DNA of 64,000 bases from Ariolimax columbianus (lineage: Eukaryota > Mollusca > Gastropoda > Stylommatophora > Arionidae), in contig JAVGWX010000011.1 in the NCBI GenBank assembly GCA_036924085.1, positions 24,628,739 to 24,692,738 of the forward strand, in the 5' to 3' direction. The position numbers were made by a program, and so were the translations under genes. Numbering within the stretch: position 1 is the stretch's first letter; each line of letters begins with the position of its first letter. The notes under the pieces are model-generated. The model worked only from the letters and a program-made list of their open reading frames with translations. It ran no database searches and was not told the DNA's origin. Positions 35,290-46,262 of the stretch are shown piece after piece.

Positions 35290-35660
35290 ACCTCGCGAGT
35301 AGAACGCAAATAATGTAGATACATTTCATTTCTCGTGTGTAGAATCCTCAAACTTGCACTTTTATTACGTATAAAAATAAGATATCCGGTGTGTAAGATC
35401 CCCAAACGTAAAGATATATCTTGTGTACAAATAAGATCTATTGTGTGCAAGATCCCCAAACGTAAAGATATATCTCGTGTACAAATAAGATATCTGGTGT
35501 GTAAGATCCCCAAACGTAAAGATATATATCGTATACAAATAAGATCTCTGGTGTGTAAGATCCTCAAACGTAAAGATTTATTACGTGTAAAAATAAGATA
35601 TATGGTATAGAATTCTCCGAATTGCACATTTCCTACATTTAATAAGAAAATGTCTCCCAT
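35290..35660. repeat. 54-bp minisatellite on the 3' side of GPCR 3
   Basis: About six units contain 'aagatctctggtgtgtaaga', 'tcctcaaacgtaaagat' and 'gtgtaaaaat'. Diverged units of the same kind lie at 45725-45949 beside GPCR 4, so this array marks the left part of the segmental duplication. Confidence 0.9.
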
Positions 35661-35825
35661 GTATGATCCTCATATTTGAAGATACATTGCCTGTTTAAAA
35701 CCCAGCGGTTTCCATGCAAACGCTTCAAACGTATTTAACTATTATTAGTAAAGTATGTAATCTCTAGAACCACAAGCATTGAATTGTTACTTGTGAGACA
35801 CATAGCTTACACTGTCTACATTGAA

Positions 35826-36950
35826 TTAACTTGATATGGTATATCCAAGAAGCCTATATAACGTGGATCTATAATTAGCATTGACAGCTAGATACACAAT
35901 TATTGGAACCGAACATCCCAATATACTACATTGAAATGCAATTGACCACAAGATGGCACTAAGGTTCGTCACTTTACCGGTATTCAAGTTAGGGATAGCG
36001 TTTAACGCAGTGATTGCTACAAGTCTGGGCAGGGAACACGCTGATAACGTTATGGTTAAAGTTACAACCACTTTCACTAGCTTCCTTTCTTTGTTGGATA
36101 AGTTCATCTCTGACTTCCGACTGCCTGGATCTGGATGGTTTAACGAGGCTGGTCCTCGAACTTTCGATGTGGCTTTTAAGGAATGTATCATCCAGAAAGT
36201 ACATATGATCACAATAGTGAATGATATATCTGATAACACGAGGCTTACAGTGATATCGAATATCATCTCAATCCGAGCAGCTTCCACAGTAAACAGGAGC
36301 GTGTAAACTCGTCGAGTTGGTTTGGTGATGTTAATGTCGCTGAACGTCGTTTCCGGGATATCTAACCAATCCATTTTGCGTATGACGTATATGGGCACGT
36401 GAAGGCCAATGTGTATGACGTAGATGGTAAATATGGCAACCACGATGCGGGACCTTGTAAAGATGTGCTTGACTTTAAATGGAGAAACTACACAGAAACA
36501 TCTTTCTATGGATATAACGGCAGTTATCCAGCAAGAGGTCAGGTACGTAATGTTCATGGTCCACCCAAAAACGAAGAAGTTTAAAGTCCTAAGATCTACA
36601 GGACTCGTTGGATAGATCAAGTCGGCGTAGTAACACAGACTGATTGCCACATGCACCAATGTTGAGAGAAGATCTGTCACCGACAAGGCAAATAGATCCA
36701 CGCTCGTACTGTCTTTGAGGCTTAATCTCCAGAAAACCACGATGTTGAAGAGGTTGCTAATAACGCCAAACAACGATATACAAAGCCCAGCCGTTGTAAT
36801 AACGAATTCGTGATTCAATAAGTGAAAAACAGTTTCAGAGACTTTTGTGACATTGGTACTTTGGCTGAAAGTCACTAACGCCTCTTGGTCGGTACTAGTC
36901 ATTGTATCGAGTTTCACGTCAAACATCGTCGTATTAGTAGACACGTTCAT
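35826..36950 (-). CDS. Class A GPCR 3, putative chemosensory-type receptor (duplication unit A)
   Basis: This single-exon frame of 374 residues has its ATG at 36948-36950. Helices are predicted near residues 49-75, 82-109, 124-154, 166-189, 225-258, 288-314 and 326-354. Landmarks are Asp93 in helix 2 (VTDL), Glu-Arg-Cys 149-151 followed by CVVSPFKVKHIFT, CSLPR 305-309 in helix 6 and NANY 357-360 at the NPxxY position. The N-terminus has sequons at Asn2, Asn6 and Asn33, and loop 2 has one at Asn207. It is the tandem twin of gene 4: helices 3-6 are almost identical, while the N-terminus, the helix 2-3 loop and helix 7 differ more. It is a more distant relative of genes 1 and 2. A conserved CCAAT-containing block lies about 90 bp upstream. 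Ligand unknown. Confidence 0.96.
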   Translation of the reverse strand: MNVSTNTTMFDVKLDTMTSTDQEALVTFSQSTNVTKVSETVFHLLNHEFVITTAGLCISLFGVISNLFNIVVFWRLSLKDSTSVDLFALSVTDLLSTLVHVAISLCYYADLIYPTSPVDLRTLNFFVFGWTMNITYLTSCWITAVISIERCFCVVSPFKVKHIFTRSRIVVAIFTIYVIHIGLHVPIYVIRKMDWLDIPETTFSDINITKPTRRVYTLLFTVEAARIEMIFDITVSLVLSDISFTIVIICTFWMIHSLKATSKVRGPASLNHPDPGSRKSEMNLSNKERKLVKVVVTLTITLSACSLPRLVAITALNAIPNLNTGKVTNLSAILWSIAFQCSILGCSVPIIVYLAVNANYRSTLYRLLGYTISS

Positions 36951-37035
36951 TATACTATATTATAAAGGACTTGATACGCATATCTGCCCAGAAAAATCAT
37001 CCATCATACGGAAACTATTTGCTTGTGTGACTGAT

Positions 37036-37051
37036 GACCAATCAGAACGTA
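37036..37051 (-). promoter_or_regulatory. Conserved CCAAT-type block upstream of GPCR 3
   Basis: The 16-bp word gaccaatcagaacgta is identical upstream of GPCR 4 (47478-47493) within a longer conserved flank that also keeps 'tattagtaacct' and 'acaacgtcat' (a half-CRE on the other strand). It sits about 90 bp before the start codon. The promoter role is inferred from position and conservation; recent duplication alone could explain the match. Confidence 0.5.
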
Positions 37052-37179
37052 GATATTAGTAACCTACACAACGTCATTCAAGACATGAACACATAAAACA
37101 ATAACCGACTTCATCTGAAGCTGTGTAGAAGGATACAGTGACAATGAGAGTATCTTGACATCTTACTATCACCATAGGT

Positions 37180-37810
37180 CAAATATCGAATATTGTCTCA
37201 TTACCTTACTATATATAGGTCCAATACCGAGTATTGTCTCATTACCTTACTATAGGTTAAATACTGAATTGTGTATTCCCTCGCTATAGGTCAAATACTG
37301 AATGGTGTCTCTTATTTTACCATAGGGTCATTCTGAATTTCGTCGCATTCACTCATCATAGTTCAAATACTGAAATTTGTCTTATTCAGTCACCATGGTT
37401 CAAATATTGAATTTTGTCTCATTCATTCCATACAGGACCAATACTGAATTGTGCTTCTTATTTTAGCATTGATCCCAAACTGAATTTTGACTCATATCTT
37501 CATAATAGGTCTAATACTGAATGTTGCCTGATCACTTCTATTTAGATCCAATACTGAATTGTGTTTCTTACCCTAACCATATGCCCAATACTGAGTTTTG
37601 TATCATACCCTAGGAATATTGTCTATTACCTTAGCTATAGGTCCAATACTGAATTTTGTCTCTTACCCTAGCTATAGGACCAATACTGAATATTGTCCAT
37701 TACCCTCACTCTAGATCTAATACTGCATTTGTCTCTTACCCTAACTCTAGATCTAATACTGAATTTGTCTCTTAACCTCACTCTAGATCTAATACTGAAT
37801 TTGGCCTCTT
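37180..37810. repeat. 36-44-bp minisatellite on the 5' side of GPCR 3
   Basis: About 15 degenerate units of 'ctataggtccaatactgaat' plus 'tttgtctcttaccctaac'. A few units of the same family occur at 47590-47715 upstream of GPCR 4. Confidence 0.88.
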
Positions 37811-38335
37811 ACTGTAACTCTTTTTCAAGAAGACAGTGTCCAGATACATGCAACGTTAGTTTCGTAGCAATGGTTCATACATTATGAAGTTCCAGCCTCA
37901 TCCATATCTGTATTTAGTCGTCCTATATTGCATACTTGAATGGTGCCTGTCGCATTAGACTTGTCATTCCGGAAAACACTCTTGTGAAACAATATACAGG
38001 GTCCCCAACTTACCATACGTCAAGCGATTCAGCAAAGTTAATCAACTGACAGCAGCCAGCGACTCATACCTGGCTTCTTGCATCAGGGTCAGATAATCAG
38101 AGCAGACAATGACCCTATTGTGCCTCGAAGCAGCTGAACTGTGAACGGATATCCCTTTCATCTCTAACGACTATCCCCTCTGACCTGTAGCGTTTATGGT
38201 TATTTTTCTAGTTTTCTTTACAAACTCATTATCTACGAATGGAACTCTGTGATATAGTGGTTATTGTAAGCCTGAACGTACCCAATTATTCCTAGATGCC
38301 AATTAACTTATCACATTCCTTGAAGTCGGAATAGT
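37811..38335. other. Spacer within duplication unit A
   Basis: Partly alignable with 47716-47850 ('tagcaa', 'gacatacttgaatg' words). No gene seen. Confidence 0.45.
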
Positions 38336-38830
38336 TATGCATTTGACCCCAGACCACTCAAATACACATGGCAATGACAAGGCAGACACACTGGCTACGA
38401 TGGGATCAATTCCAGAACAACAATACACACCAACAGCCCTACAGACAGATAAACAACTACTGAAGACTGCAAACAAAGAGGCTTGGCTGAATAAATAGAC
38501 AGTGGGGGGATACGGGGAGACAGATCTACAAACAAATGACCTTCCATAATCCGAAAGACATCAGCAACCTCCTGAAAAGGAGAGACCAAAGCACCATATT
38601 CTGAATTGGCACTAAACATATGCAACTTAACAGTCACTTGAAATTAGTCCAATCAGAACATACTATAGAGTGTCAGACATGCGCAAATTCCAATGGGAAC
38701 TGCTGATCACCATCTTTTGAAATGTAGGCGCTTGCCAGGTGCTAGAGAAGAGCTACTTCTTCCTAAGCCAAACAAATGGAACACTGTGAACGGAACTAAA
38801 CAACAGCTCAAAACCACTTGCAGATACCAC
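38336..38830 (+). pseudogene. Decayed LINE RNase H region
   Basis: The plus strand reads 'LTPDHSNTHGNDKADTLATM' (fourth RNase H motif, PDHSxxxGNxxAD) near 38342-38400, then frameshifted residues ending near 38700-38820 with 'CRRLPGAREELLLPKPNKW'. It differs from the other RNase H remnants at the C-terminus. Not functional. No counterpart was found in unit B. Confidence 0.7.
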
Positions 38831-39177
38831 TATATAGGACTTGGAAAAATGACATGATCTCTCAAGACGCTGCATCAATAACCAACAAAACCAACCATCA
38901 TTTAGTTGTCCTCGCTAAATATGAACGGCCTCTATGTCTCTTGCTTTTTGGGATCCAAAACAGTAACTACCTCGCGATGCCATTCACCCATTCAATGTAT
39001 GCCATGCCAACTCCAATGCTTTCTTGTCCTGCCTTAATCTACCACCAGCTACACCGTTCTATTACATACGCCCATGTTAGAAGCCTTTTCGCACCATTTC
39101 AACAAACATTTTGAACTTCTGTTTAGGAGAACTTCCTTTTTCTCCGTACAAAGAGATAATTAACACTTTTTAAACTA
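38831..39177. other. Spacer, nothing recognised
   Basis: No gene-like feature. Confidence 0.4.
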
Positions 39178-40223
39178 CGAGGCGTGTTTAAATGAAACCG
39201 GACTGAATTGCACCAAGACAACATATTAACGATGCACATGATGACATCACTTCAGATGTAAACAGCACATACAATAGTCAAATTTCATTATCCTCTAACT
39301 AATAGTTTCCTCGTCAGACAGATGAATACATGGTGGGGGTGATATGGAATGCGTCCAGAGTTGATCAACGAGCGGTGATTTCGTTTCTACCAGCTGATGG
39401 ATGTCGGCCAGTTTACATTCATCGCAGAATACAGACAGTGTATAGTGACTATAGTGTGTCGAAGACAACAGTAAAGAACTGGACAACGATGTTTAATGAA
39501 GGACGTGAGTTAACAAAATATCTTTCGAGACCAAGTCAGGGGCAATATTGGTGCGTCAGAAGATGCCATCGTCAAAATTGATGGAGCAATTCGGGTGGAC
39601 CATCGCAGGAGCTTACGTTCGCTAGCAGATGAATTAGCTGTGTCGCTAGGGACAGCTAACATTGTGGTTAGGAAGAAACTGAAGTATCTGAAGGTGTGTT
39701 TACAATAAGTTGCTGACCAACCATCATTAGGAAGAGCACATGGGATATAGTTTGAACCACTTGGTGCGATACAAAGAGGAGGGTGATGCGTGTCTTTTGT
39801 GCATAGTGGCATGTGAGGAATCATGGTGCCACCACTTTGAGCCAAGCAGCACAACTGCTAAGGAAGATCTTTCGTTTACTCACGTCCTTCTTTAAACATC
39901 GTTGTCTAGTTCTTCACTGTTGTCTTCGACATACTTTTGTCACCATACACTGTCTTCATTCTGCGATGAATGTGAACTGGTCGACATCCTTCAGCTGTTA
40001 GAAACCGAATCACCACTCGATGATCAACTCTGGACGGATTCCGTTTCACCCCAGTCATGTTTTTAACGGTCTGCTGAGAAAACTTTGAGTCGGATGAAAA
40101 TGAAATTTCGCAAACTTGGACGGTTGTTATGTGCTGTTTACACCAGAAATGACGTCATCATGCGCATCATAAGGAATGTTTACTTGGTGCAGTTTGGTCC
40201 GGTTTCCTTCCGAACACCCCTCA
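39178..40223 (+). mobile_element. Mariner-A element, full length by its ends, with long inverted arms
   Basis: The ends cgaggcgtgtttaaatgaaa and tttccttccgaacacccctc are imperfect inverted repeats, flanked by TA at 39176-39177 and 40224-40225. The left arm (to about 39520) encodes the transposase N-terminus in pieces: 'RAVISFLPADGCRPVYIHRR' and then 'SKTTVKNWTTMFNEGREL'. The right arm (about 39875-40223) is largely the reverse complement of the left arm, including 'tttactcacgtccttcttta' facing 'taatgaaggacgtgagttaa'. The centre has HTH2-like sequence and no DD34D core. Non-autonomous. Absent from unit B at the equivalent place. Confidence 0.9.
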
Positions 40224-40559
40224 TATGTGTAATTGTTTTAAGTAAATATGATCGTCTCCTCAGTATTACCTGCAATGTTATGTGCGAGGAAAACAGTATA
40301 GCTCACGAAAACGACAGTCAAACTCAGAATGACCCAAATCTCCCACAAAAGACACACATGGTCTGGCTCACGATTCAAAGCCAGCACGCATTTACAGCAA
40401 CAGATCTACACAACTTTGACATACGTCAAATGTCCCTGGTTGAAGATACAGTTACGTATGTACAGAAGGTCAACCATGGTTTATCGGGCCACTTGCGTAT
40501 ACGAATGGACGATCAAAAATTCACTGCAACAGAAATATGCATTCCCATAGATAACTGGA

Positions 40560-40905
40560 TGTAAGTGAGGTCTTGGTCAGTATATTTTAAATGGCCAAAA
40601 CTAATATTGACAGTCACTATGTATTGCCTATGGGCCGTGGGTTAAAAAAATAATATGGACCTAACACCATATTTTCCATGCGGGACATGGCGTGACGGGA
40701 TTTTTTAATGTTTTACCTGGCCCTGAATAACATTGTCCAATCAGTATGTTTTATCTCATTCTAACTAACATTGTCCAATCAGAATGTTTTATATCATTTT
40801 AACAAACATTGTCCGAACAGTATGTTTTGTCTCACTGTGACTAACAGTGTCAGATCAGTATTTTTTACCTGACCCTGACTAACATTGTCCTATCAGTATG
40901 TTCAA
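40560..40905 (-). repeat. Family M minisatellite head, diverged copy g (unit A)
   Basis: About five degenerate units with 'cagtatgttttatctcattc' and 'taacattgtccaat' lie immediately left of the conserved block at 40930. The same arrangement occurs in unit B, where the array at 51690-52407 is longer. The CAA tail is not present here. Confidence 0.75.
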
Positions 40906-41224
40906 ACAACCACACAAAAACAAAGATATAATGTAACGAATTATCTACCACTACATCTTCTGTAGCTTCTTCTTCATTTTCTCTTCTTCTTCGTCGTTCA
41001 TTATCAAACTCTCGAAACCTTGCCATGAAAAGGGCTTTGCAAGTAGCAGGATGCTGCACATCACCTGCTATCCATGATAACCACGTAACAGGTGGAGAAG
41101 GGTATTGAAATCGCTGTGTCCCTGGAGCCGACGCAAAAAATCCGTTATTGCGTCGCTGATCGCTACAGCTCATACACTGCTCCGCATCATTATGTCTTCT
41201 CCAACAGCAGCAACTGCTATTCAT
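40865..41224 (-). CDS. Hypothetical ORF, 119 codons, doubtful
   Basis: An ATG-started minus-strand frame (41222-41224) with a Cys-rich N-terminus (NSSCCCWRR) and an Arg/Glu-rich centre (FDNERRRRRENEEEAT). The equivalent sequence in unit B (52490-52930) aligns at DNA level but its frame is broken by stops and insertions. No known domain. The frame also enters the minisatellite at its 3' end. Probably not a functional gene, but recorded because it is the longest non-repeat frame in this part of unit A. Confidence 0.2.
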   Translation of the reverse strand: MNSSCCCWRRHNDAEQCMSCSDQRRNNGFFASAPGTQRFQYPSPPVTWLSWIAGDVQHPATCKALFMARFREFDNERRRRRENEEEATEDVVVDNSLHYIFVFVWLFEHTDRTMLVRVR

Positions 41225-43358
41225 TCATTGATTCCTTTATGAAATAATCCACATATTGCTTTTTTTTCATTCATTCATTCATCTTGTAGCTCCAATGAGA
41301 AGCGTAGACCAACCTACTTCTTAACCTTTTCAAAGGAACATTTTATCCAAGCATTTGCATTCATTTACCGTTTCCTTCCAATGTAAAAGCATATCTTTTA
41401 TACTGGAACTGGTTCCATTTAAAGGAAACTTGCGTCTTGAGCTTTTGCAGTGGTTGATTGTAATGACAATATTTCTACATCATATGCTTGCCATACCCAA
41501 ATACAACTCTCATTAGTTGACTTTTCTCATACTTTTGGCACAACTATGGATCTATCAATATCTTTGGATTTCAACGCATCGAGTAAGCAGGATAGACAAC
41601 CCACCACATAAAAACTGAGACTTAATACAATCATGGCCCGTAACACTTTGATTCTATCGGCAGATGCCGCCATTGGATTACACTTACCTTTATTGTTTCC
41701 TATCCGTCTTTTGGATCATTAAACTTGTCCTTGTTATTTGAGTGTAAGGATGCTTAGATGGAGTTTGCATGTTTAATTAGGCTTACGGGTTATTTAAACA
41801 TCGAATTATATAATTGTGTTTTCTTTCAATATCACGTGACTCCACGATGAAGATAATTGTAACAATGTCCTAATTATATGTGAAGTACGCAGGAAATCAA
41901 ACATTTCACCGATGTCTTATAATAAAAAATCGATTTTTGTCTTCTCTCGACCTTATCAATATTGATCAATGGTCTACGACAAGGTTTGACCACGTTTCAA
42001 TAATTTTCTGGTAAATTACAGGTCTTCATAATAAACGATTTCATTATCTTTCAAGTTGGCACTGTAAATATGTTTGTTATGTAACAAATAATATGGTTGA
42101 ATGCGTCGATGTTTATTTAATGAAGTGTCGACGTAACTGACTTGCGCTGGTGGAACAATTATTGATGAATTAGTCTTTAGAAATGCTGGCTGTTTTATCT
42201 AGATCTTTTCCTGTCACTTTCACTGAGAAGGAAAGTGTGAAGGTTAGACTAATAGCACGTACTGCCTGGATCGGTGAAATATTAGAGTGGCCATTCTCAG
42301 TTGTTGTTTTTATTGTTGTTTTTTTTGGATGCAGCAGAATCCCGGCTCTCGCCTTGAGGCTAATGCCATGTAATGGTAACTACACTTAATGTTCAACTGT
42401 TGTCTAGTGCCATACAAAATGTTTTATTTATCAGACCTCAGAGGAGGAAGCATTTTCCTAACATCATTGGACGATGATGCTCTCAAAGAGACGATGCTCC
42501 ACGGTTTCGTAACGGAGTACACAACTGGCGCTCTGAAATGTGTTGTGGTTGGATTCTGTTCAGGTGCTTGTTAAATAGGATGTGTTGGGTTCTCAGTTGG
42601 TAAATTGTGCTCTGGTCATTTATTGTGAGTTCTCTTGTACTGTCTTTTTTTTATTAAGGATTGCCGTATGTCTTCGCCAAAGGCCCATTTGTACAGGCAA
42701 GTGTCTTTGTCTATCGATCCACTGCATAACTATTTTGACGACGTGAGAGTGATAAAATGATCAACTTCTAGAGATATTATATAAGGTCAGGGCTACAATG
42801 TCTAGGATATTCTAATGCTAGAAGGACATACATGAGTCTGAAAAAAATACAATGTTCTGAGCGAAAATAAAATCCCGATCCTCACATAATAAAAGGTGGC
42901 TTCAAGTGTAGTAATTCCATCTTCATAGTCGGAGAAACGATTCCTACAAGAAATATACACCATAAACTGATATGATGATGGCTTACAATGCAGATCCATC
43001 TGCGTATATATGTATCCATTTATCGATATCGCCATAAATACGTCTATGAACTGCTCGCGTGAGAGTACTTGGATCTGAACTTTGACTTATCATCAATTAA
43101 TGTTGTCAGCATTTCTAGTGTTTTATGGAGTTCTTGTGCTGGTATACCTTTTAGTACTGTCTGTAACTTTTTAAAATTCTTTCTGAGAAAATGTGTCTTT
43201 TTATTTCATTAAGATGGTGGAGTATAGACTTTTGTTCAATTGTGCTTTTGGCTGCCAGTTTTCCACAAAGAATATATTGAGATGAATTCGTTTTAATATT
43301 ACTAAAGAATTCTGAAATTATCTTCGTCTCGATAAATACATGTATATAAACTAATATT
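41225..43358. other. Unit A part of the segmental duplication, mostly noncoding
   Basis: Aligns by eye with about 52925-55458 in unit B. Strongly conserved words include 'taattaggcttacgggtt', 'attatataattgtgttttct' and 'aataattttctggtaaatta'. Short frames at 42183-42389 (plus) and 42802-43372 (minus) have partners in unit B but do not stay open in both copies. Confidence 0.75.
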
Positions 43359-43956
43359 AAAGGGGGCTTCAAATGAAAACCGTAAAAGTAGGATTGACAT
43401 TTAAAAAAAAATATGACTTTGCATTGTGGCTCGTTGGCAGGGTCACTTAGGATGTCACGAGTCCCGCACGTGCCATAACGGAGCAGACGAACAACTTGAT
43501 GTCATAATTGCAGTGAAAAAAAAAGACGCCATACTAGTGACATGCACCAAAGAGTAGCATCTTGCTCTTATCTTTTTCTGAACGGCGATAGGGTGAAACA
43601 AAAAGAAATCCATCGGAGAATAATAGTCCAGTACGGGGATGCGTGTCTTTCCCTCACAATCAATCTGCGATTTTACTGCGATACGCTGCCTGCATCCTGT
43701 GAACAATGTCAACTGGTCGACATTCTTCAGCTGTTAGAAACCGAATCACCGCTGGCTAATCAACTCTGGACGGATTCTGTATCACACCCGCCATGTTTTC
43801 AATGGTCTGCTGTGGAAACTATGAGTCAGAGGATAATGAAATTATTTTAACGTGACTGTTGGTATGTGCTGTTCACACCAGAATTGACGTCATAATGCGC
43901 ATCGTAGGTATCTTCACTTGGTGCAATTAGGTCCTGTTTAATTTGAGCACGCCACG
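43359..43956 (+). mobile_element. Chimeric mariner element: family B left end, family A right end
   Basis: The left end (ggcttcaaatgaaaacc near 43367) and following sequence match the mariner-B element at 55459-56848, including 'gcagacgaacaa' and 'atgtcataattgcag'. The frame near 43590-43660 encodes 'KEIHRRIIVQYGDACLSL', a transposase HTH1 segment. From about 43690 to 43956 the sequence instead matches the right arm of mariner-A (gtcaactggtcgacattctt to gagcacgccacg, then TA). Confidence 0.75.
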
Positions 43957-44104
43957 TACATCCGTCATATCATCGTTTCAACATTTCTGTTTAACCAGAC
44001 TCTTTTCCCTGCTCCTCGAGAGCTTTCCATGTCAATTCTGGTTGTATCAAGCCAACGTCTTGTTAAAGTCGATCGATGAAAGCACAGATGTGCGTATGGA
44101 GACA

Positions 44105-44640
44105 GACTAACGTCTGGTCAGGGAAAGCATGCTGATCAGACATGTTAGTCAGGGTCAGGCAAAGCATGCTGATTAGACATGTTAGTCAGGGTCAGGGAAA
44201 GCATGCTGATCAGACATGTTAGTCAGGGTCAGGCAAAGCAGGCTGATTAGACATGTTAGGGTCAGGCAAAGCATGCTGATCAGACATGTTAGTCAGAGTC
44301 AGGCAAAGCATGCTGATTAGACATGTTAATTAGAGTCAGGCAAAGCATGCTGATCAGACATGTTAGTCAGGGTCAGGCAAAGCATGCTGATTAGACATGT
44401 TAATTAGAGTCAGGCAAAGCATGCTGATCAGACATGTTAGTCAGGGTCAGAGAAAGCATACTGATCAGACATGTTAGTCAGGGTCATGGAAAGCATACTG
44501 ATCAGACATGTTAGGGTCAGGCAAATTATACCGGCCAAGACCCTCACCTGGAATTACCGTCAGTTCTCCACGGAAACGGTCGTTAGCCTGGCTAACGAGG
44601 TGAGAGATCGACGTATTCCCCGTAGTGTTGAGCAAAGTTA
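44105..44640 (+). mobile_element. Family M repeat, copy d, with 11-unit head
   Basis: It begins 'agactaacgtctggtcaggg', continues with about 11 units of a 37-bp repeat (gggtcaggcaaagcatgctg, atcagacatgttagtca), then the unique segment 'ccaagaccctcacc', 'ctccacggaaacggtcgtta' and 'gcctggctaacgaggtgaga'. The copy is lost after about 44640, before the CAA tail. Confidence 0.85.
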
Positions 44641-45089
44641 CACCTAACGACAGCTCAAGTCTGTCATTTCACGATAACAAGAAATGTACGGCACTCTAGG
44701 ATGACAAAAAACAAGAGCAGCAGGACAAAAGAGGAGGCACTTGGAGAAAGACATGCGGACATCCTAGGATCTTTCATGCTGACAAGATGGGGACAATGGA
44801 AATGGCAGCAAAGGAACGATTGACAATGATTGATTGATTGATTGAATGATTGAACCTTGTATTGTTGTTTTTGGAGTAATAGTTAAAACGCGTAAATGGC
44901 ACCGCGCTGTCAGAAGCTTTCATTAGTTTCGATGGACTGCTCAGAACAGTGACCCTCGGATCATGAGTGCTTCCTATTGGCCCATGCCCTTCCAAATGAT
45001 TTTTGTTATATCGTCATGTTGGTAGGCTTTGGCTAGCAGATTTTCCGCCATTTATTCTTGCTGTCTTTGTAAGCGTGGCAGAAATGTTG
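44641..45089. other. Spacer, nothing recognised
   Basis: A short (GATT)n run at about 44828-44850; no gene-like feature. Confidence 0.4.
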
Positions 45090-45720
45090 GTTTGTGGGTA
45101 GGTTAATTAGTGATGTGTGGGACCAATATATGTTTGTCTTTCAGGGAACTATAAATGTGAGCTGTCAATTTATGTTTGTTGTCAGGGAACTAGTGATGTG
45201 TGACGGAAATTTATGTTTGTTTGTCAGTGAACTAGTGATGTGTGACGGAAATTTATGTTTGTTTGTCAAGGAGCTAGTGATGTGTAGCGGAAATTTATGT
45301 TTGTTTGTCAGGGAGCTAGTGATGTGTAGCGGATATTCATGTTTGTTTGTCAAGGAGCTAGTGATGTGTAGCGGAAATGTATGTTTCTTTGTCAGGGAGC
45401 AAGGGATGTGTTGCGGAAATTTATGTTTGTCTGGCGATAAACTAGTGGTGTGTGGCGGAATTTTCTCTTTGTGGTTCGATGAGCTAGTGATGTGTGGCAG
45501 TAACTTCTGTTTTTCTGACGTTAGACTAGTATTTGTTAGAAATGTATCTTAGTTTAGCGTTAAACTATTTGGTGGAAATGTATGTTTGAATGGCGTTAAA
45601 CTAGTGATGTGTAGATGAAATTTATGTTTGTGGTTCGATAAGCTAGTGATATGTTGGAGTAACTTCTGTTTGTCTGGCGTTAAACACTGATGCGTGGCAG
45701 TAATTTATATTTGTGGGTCA
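45090..45720. repeat. 42-bp minisatellite, about 14 units
   Basis: Units contain 'gatgtgtgacggaaatttat' and 'gtttgtttgtcagggagcta'. The period is 14 codons, so a 152-codon plus-strand frame and a minus-strand frame run through it as artefacts. Confidence 0.93.
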
Positions 45721-45724
45721 GTGA

Positions 45725-45949
45725 ACTACTGATGTGAAATAATTACATGTACAAATAAGATGTCTCGGGTGTAGACATCTCAAACGTGTACACTTATATA
45801 TAACATGTAACAACTATTTGTTTCGTATGTAGAATCCTCAAACATCTAAATTTTGTACACATAAACATAACTTGTATGATTTGTAGAATTATCATTTTAT
45901 TTATTACATGTCAAAGTAAGATGTCTCGTATGTTGAAACATCAAATATT
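45725..45949. repeat. Diverged units of the 54-bp minisatellite (unit B)
   Basis: Words such as 'acaaataagatgtctcg' and 'gtagaatcctcaaac' match the array at 35290-35660. This is the left-most recognisable part of duplication unit B. Confidence 0.75.
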
Positions 45950-46165
45950 GGACGGCGTTGGCTAGTGGTTAAATAACATGGCTCACAATCCAAAGATGCT
46001 GGGTTCGCTCCCCATCACAGCACCGGCCGTTACCACAGAAAGCAAACCCTTACATAAAATGGATGCCGACGTCGGATTCACTAGAACGACAGGCGCAAAA
46101 TAAAAACATAGTGCAGATCACACCACTTTGTGGCATAGAAAAATAATGCGAACGCAAAAATGTGT
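45950..46165 (+). mobile_element. tRNA-derived SINE, family A, copy 3
   Basis: The head is gacggcgttggctagtggtt with B box gggttcgctcccc. The body has 'caccggccgttacc' and 'ggcgcaaaataaaaac', with an A-rich end. It lies between the 54-bp repeats and GPCR 4, where unit A has no SINE, so it probably inserted after the duplication. Confidence 0.88.
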
Positions 46166-46262
46166 TTTTTAAATTAAAACAAAAATAAACAAATTAATCA
46201 AACATGCATATTTATTGCGAATATTACCCTGAACTTCCTTTGTTGAAATTTCACAAACATGC

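Noticed and set aside
40085..40564. 159-codon plus-strand frame as a gene
   Set aside because: Its first 46 codons are the right arm of a mariner element; the remainder has no recognised motif and ends shortly before a minisatellite.
45094..45552. 152-codon frame with regular Cys spacing (14-residue repeat)
   Set aside because: Frame across a 42-bp minisatellite; the regularity comes from DNA repetition.
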